From Methanosarcinales archaeon (lineage in GTDB: Archaea; Halobacteriota; Syntropharchaeia; Alkanophagales; Methanospirareceae): a stretch of 6,178 nt of DNA. The notes beneath the pieces were generated by a model. It was not told where the DNA came from. It did not search any database and saw only the letters and a program-made list of their open reading frames with translations. The DNA lies in contig DAOUYX010000100.1 of assembly GCA_030665925.1 (NCBI GenBank), positions 1-6,178 of the forward strand, read 5' to 3'. How positions within the stretch are numbered: the stretch's first letter is position 1; every line of letters starts with the position of its first letter. Shown in pieces: positions 5,481 to 6,178 of this stretch. The translations under genes were made by a program, and so were the position numbers.

Positions 5481-6178
5481 ATGATAGAAGCAGTAATTGT
5501 AATAGGGGCATTAGGAATTGTATTTGGTGTGGGTTTAGCGTATGCATCAAAGAAGCTTGAAGTACCTGTGGATCCGCGAGTGGAACGGATTGCAGAGTTA
5601 CTTCCGGGTGGTAATTGTGGCGCATGTGGATTTCCTGCATGCCGAATATTAGCAGAAGCCGTGGTTGAGGATCATCATTTAGTCAATAATTGTAAGGCAT
5701 GTGATGAGGAATCATGGTTGAAAATTTGTAGTATTCTTGGCATAAAGTTTGGAAAGAAGAAGATTGCACTCGTGGCTTGCAGTTATGACTCCGTGGACAA
5801 ATTTGAGTACGAAGGCGTAAAAACTTGCGCCACGGCAGCTCTCATCATGGGCGGATTCCGGGCATGTGAATACGCATGTTTAGGGTTCGGCGATTGTGTG
5901 CATGCCTGCACTTTTAATGCCATTGAGAGGCGAGGTTACAAATACTTCGTAGACACCAGGAAATGCATTGGGTGTGGTGCGTGCATGGAGGCGTGTCCGA
6001 GGGATTTGATGAGGTACATAGATGCCGATGCAAAAGTGCTTGTCAGGTGCAATTCACGGGATAATGGTAAGATAGTAGCGAAGATATGTGAGAAAGGCTG
6101 CATTGCATGCAAGCAATGCGAGAAGGCGTGTGAAAGAGAAGCGATAAAGGTTGAAAATAACCTTGCAGTAATTGATTA
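5481..6178 (+). CDS. rnfB: Rnf complex subunit RnfB, polyferredoxin (3' end outside window)
   Basis: RnfB is the entry point for electrons from reduced ferredoxin. The 232 visible residues have an N-terminal membrane helix (about 2-22) and the RnfB Fe-S domain with C46-C49-C54-C71 (motif LPGGNCGACGFPAC). A linker with C100 and C116 follows, as is usual. Then come ferredoxin motifs C129-C133-C139-C143 and C162-C165-C168-C172P, and a further set with C190, C203, C207, C210, C213 and C217. The usual Pro after the fourth Cys is Thr after C143 and Glu after C217. C74 and C83 are extra cysteines. The frame is open at the right edge, so any further cluster motifs and the true end are unseen. ATG 5481 is the only reasonable start, since an in-frame TAA lies at 5469-5471. 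No good Shine-Dalgarno precedes it, and the 22-nt gap after rnfA is the widest in the operon. Confidence 0.95.
   Translation, partial: MIEAVIVIGALGIVFGVGLAYASKKLEVPVDPRVERIAELLPGGNCGACGFPACRILAEAVVEDHHLVNNCKACDEESWLKICSILGIKFGKKKIALVACSYDSVDKFEYEGVKTCATAALIMGGFRACEYACLGFGDCVHACTFNAIERRGYKYFVDTRKCIGCGACMEACPRDLMRYIDADAKVLVRCNSRDNGKIVAKICEKGCIACKQCEKACEREAIKVENNLAVID

Noticed and set aside
1..6178. Search for CRISPR, tRNA, insertion sequence, phage or defence genes.
   Set aside because: No regular repeat array, tRNA-like fold, transposase motif or terminal repeats were seen; the window is filled by the kinase, apbE and rnf genes.

Overview
This window holds most of an Rnf respiratory complex operon, with its flavin-attachment gene next to it. 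The Rnf genes run rightward in the order rnfC-rnfD-rnfG-rnfE-rnfA-rnfB. rnfB runs off the right edge. An apbE-family FMN transferase gene is transcribed leftward, diverging from rnfC across a gap of about 60 bp. The left edge carries the 3' end of an unrelated sensor histidine kinase gene, convergent with apbE.

Organism: the CDGEAB order occurs both in anaerobic bacteria (Acetobacterium, Clostridium) and in the archaeon Methanosarcina acetivorans, so order alone does not settle it. I favour a euryarchaeon, possibly of the Methanosarcina/ANME/Syntrophoarchaeia kind. The gap before rnfC has a purine-rich stretch followed by TTTATTTA about 26 bp before the start codon. That is the layout of an archaeal BRE/TATA promoter with a leaderless transcript, and there is no Shine-Dalgarno there or good bacterial -35/-10 pair. 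Downstream genes mostly have GGAGG-type sites. This assignment is inference, of moderate confidence.

Layout: 1-321 kinase ATPase domain (partial); 322-428 short gap between convergent genes with no clear feature; 429-1421 apbE (minus); 1422-1480 divergent promoter region; 1481-5458 rnfC, D, G, E and A, with gaps of 3 to 9 nt or a 14-nt overlap; 22-nt gap; 5481-6178 rnfB (partial). No RNA genes, insertion sequences, CRISPR or phage-like genes were seen.

How it works together: in the general Rnf model, RnfB takes electrons from ferredoxin and RnfA/RnfE pass them across the membrane through a shared iron-sulfur centre. RnfD and RnfG carry covalent FMN attached by ApbE, RnfC is the cytoplasmic NADH-type module, and electron flow drives Na+ or H+ export. 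Key residues are visible: paired Cys in RnfA (C26, C114) and RnfE (C24, C107), two four-Cys motifs in RnfC, several in RnfB, and the flavinylation motif in RnfG (T152). RnfD has a diverged version (T153). No multiheme cytochrome gene (mmcA in M. acetivorans) lies directly before rnfC, so the final electron partner is an open question. The window is mostly a recognisable system; its unusual points are the compact divergent promoter, the apbE pairing and the RnfD and RnfB motif variants.
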